From: Muribaculaceae bacterium
GTDB lineage: Bacteria > Bacteroidota > Bacteroidia > Bacteroidales > Muribaculaceae
Length of the DNA stretch: 6,898 nt
Direction: 5' to 3'
NCBI GenBank assembly: GCA_009775365.1
Contig: VSPM01000107.1
Location: 1 to 6,898 of the forward strand
Below, piece by piece: positions 5,606-6,898 of this stretch (position 1 is the stretch's first letter; each line of letters starts with the position of its first letter). The notes below the pieces were generated by a model. The model made no database searches, had not been told where the DNA came from, and saw only the letters and a program-made list of their open reading frames with translations. The translations under genes and the position numbers were made by a program.

Positions 5606-6817
5606 TTATTGATTGAAGATAGATTTCAGAATCTGAGAATTGGCATGGTCTACGATTGATGTGTCGATCGACGCAAGATAGATTTGAGTCGTGGCCTCTG
5701 AATCATGACCCATCCCGGCGCTTATCACGCTGAGAGGCACCCCGATATTGCGGGCCACAGATGCCCAGCTGTGGCGGGCCACATAAAGAGTGAGCGGTAT
5801 TCTCAGGCCGATCATCTTCCCGATAGATTTCAAATTATGATTGATTATATAGCCGGCGTTGCGATATGCGCAACGCTGGTCAATGATGGTGTTTTTAATT
5901 ATCGGGAGCAGAAAGTGTGACGGATTGAGAGGATATTTGCTGAGAATCGCCTGCATCTCCGGAGTCCATTCAATCATCATCAGCTGGCCGGTTTTCCTGC
6001 GCCGGTAAGAGATATACCCGTTCGACAAGTCTGACTTGCGCAAGAAAGCCATGTCGACAAAACTCATGCCTCTGAAAAAGAAACTCATCATAAACATATC
6101 TCTTGCATAGTCAAGATGCGGGCTCGAAGAGAGATCAAGAGACTGTATCTTATAGAGGTCGCACGGAGGAAGAGCGCGTTTCACTGTCTTGTCCACACCC
6201 GTGTAGACGCGCCGGAAAGGCTTTCTGTTCTCTATCACTTCGTCATTCACGGCACGATTGTATACGGCTCGCATAACCCTGTTGTAGAACGACACTGTGT
6301 TCGACGACAAACCTCTGTTTCTCATCCACGCCTCATACCCTTCCATCATGTCCGACGTAATGCAGTCGAGCATAATGTCGGAATTGCATCTGAATTTCCT
6401 GAAACTTTGCAACGTTGCATAATAAGTTTCAGAGGTCCTCATTCTCCCGTTCTGCTTGAGCTTCACTATGAGCGACTCCATATAACTGAACACTGAATAC
6501 TTGGCGATGTAGCTGTCGAATTCCGAGATAATGTCATCTGTAGAATAGTTAATTCCACGAAGATCGAATTTAGCAATGATTCTTGAGATGCGCTCCACGT
6601 CATTGCGTATCTGTTCTCTTACATACAAAATCTCATCGCGCCTCGGACTGTCGTTTTTAGTCACCACAACCGACCTTTTTGAATCCCATTCAAAAGGATA
6701 CACATGATAGTCGGAGAGAATCTGTCGCACTTTTCTCTCATGCACAATCTGATAATAGATAGATCCTTCATTTCCGGCAACGGATGAAGGTCGGAACTTG
6801 ATTTTTAAGGATGCCAT
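5606..6817 (-). CDS. Tyrosine site-specific recombinase (Bacteroidales integrase/invertase type)
   Basis: The 403-residue protein cuts and rejoins DNA through a tyrosine-linked intermediate. The N-terminal arm-binding domain (about 1-90) begins with the characteristic KIKFRPSS (5-12) and a YYQIVHERKVRQI segment (21-33). A SAM-like core-binding domain spans roughly 105-200, and the catalytic domain about 215-395. Visible catalytic residues are Arg249 (FFFRGMSFVDMAFL), Lys275 (RRRKTGQ), Arg348 and His349 (YVARHSWAS), His371 (MGHDSEATTQIYLAS) and the nucleophile Tyr380. The histidine usually found three residues before the second Arg is Tyr345, a change that, from memory, is common in this Bacteroidales subgroup. 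The length is full and nothing looks broken. Members of this group either move mobile elements or invert promoter segments of surface-structure genes. Its position beside a surface lipoprotein operon favours the latter, as inference. The start matches the usual family N-terminus; no ribosome binding site is obvious. Confidence 0.93.
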   Translation of the reverse strand: MASLKIKFRPSSVAGNEGSIYYQIVHERKVRQILSDYHVYPFEWDSKRSVVVTKNDSPRRDEILYVREQIRNDVERISRIIAKFDLRGINYSTDDIISEFDSYIAKYSVFSYMESLIVKLKQNGRMRTSETYYATLQSFRKFRCNSDIMLDCITSDMMEGYEAWMRNRGLSSNTVSFYNRVMRAVYNRAVNDEVIENRKPFRRVYTGVDKTVKRALPPCDLYKIQSLDLSSSPHLDYARDMFMMSFFFRGMSFVDMAFLRKSDLSNGYISYRRRKTGQLMMIEWTPEMQAILSKYPLNPSHFLLPIIKNTIIDQRCAYRNAGYIINHNLKSIGKMIGLRIPLTLYVARHSWASVARNIGVPLSVISAGMGHDSEATTQIYLASIDTSIVDHANSQILKSIFNQ

Positions 6818-6830
6818 TTTTAATAACGCG

Positions 6831-6847
6831 AGTTCGGGATAAGAACT
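6831..6847. repeat. Short inverted repeat upstream of the recombinase gene
   Basis: AGTTC (6831-6835) and GAACT (6843-6847) form a 5-bp dyad around 7 bases, 14 bases upstream of the recombinase start codon. The size and place would suit an operator or a recombinase half-site pair, but five base pairs can easily arise by chance. Confidence 0.2.
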
Positions 6848-6898
6848 TTATGATTTTCAACCAAGCAAAAGACATAGAGTATTGGGCGGCCTTTCAAG

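Noticed and set aside
1..6898. CRISPR arrays, tRNA or rRNA genes, insertion sequence ends
   Set aside because: No regularly spaced repeats, no tRNA-like cloverleaf or rRNA sequence, and no transposase with terminal inverted repeats was seen on reading both strands.

Overview
The window looks like a chromosomal segment from a member of the Bacteroidales (Bacteroidota). Three things point there: a tyrosine recombinase of the type abundant in gut Bacteroidales, a DUF3575 / DUF6562-type surface-protein cluster that is essentially confined to that phylum, and a promoter matching the Bacteroides -33/-7 consensus (TTTG, then TAnnTTTG). The coding GC of roughly 50% in the right-hand part would fit a Muribaculaceae-like gut commensal, but the genus cannot be fixed from this sequence alone.

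Layout: (a) 1-181, a short AT-rich leader with a terminator-like hairpin. (b) 182-1432, a compact, AT-rich three-gene operon on the plus strand: a small helical protein resembling HEPN domains, an acidic protein of unknown family, and a SecB-like chaperone whose start codon overlaps the preceding stop. It is closed by a perfect 14-bp hairpin. (c) 1603-2651, a free-standing transcription unit for rfbA (glucose-1-phosphate thymidylyltransferase) with a consensus promoter and an 18-bp stem terminator. (d) 2673-5508, a plus-strand operon of a DUF3575 protein and two lipoproteins resembling the DUF6562 / fimbrillin-like group, probably surface appendage components. (e) 5606-6817, a convergent minus-strand tyrosine site-specific recombinase that shares a hairpin with the lipoprotein operon.

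The most interesting element is the first operon. A HEPN-like protein, an unrecognised acidic partner and a dedicated SecB-like chaperone, in that order and tightly coupled, parallels the toxin-antitoxin-chaperone (TAC) arrangement, in which a SecB-like protein protects an unstable antitoxin. HEPN is not the toxin fold of the best-known TAC systems, so this could be an unusual TAC-type or anti-phage module. That reading rests on gene order and fold-like patterns. The HEPN-like protein lacks the canonical Rx4-6H ribonuclease motif.

The second theme is surface variation. The DUF3575 and lipoprotein genes look like a pilus or adhesin operon, and the adjacent recombinase belongs to a group that in Bacteroidales often inverts promoters of surface genes. 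No convincing pair of inversion sites is visible inside the window.
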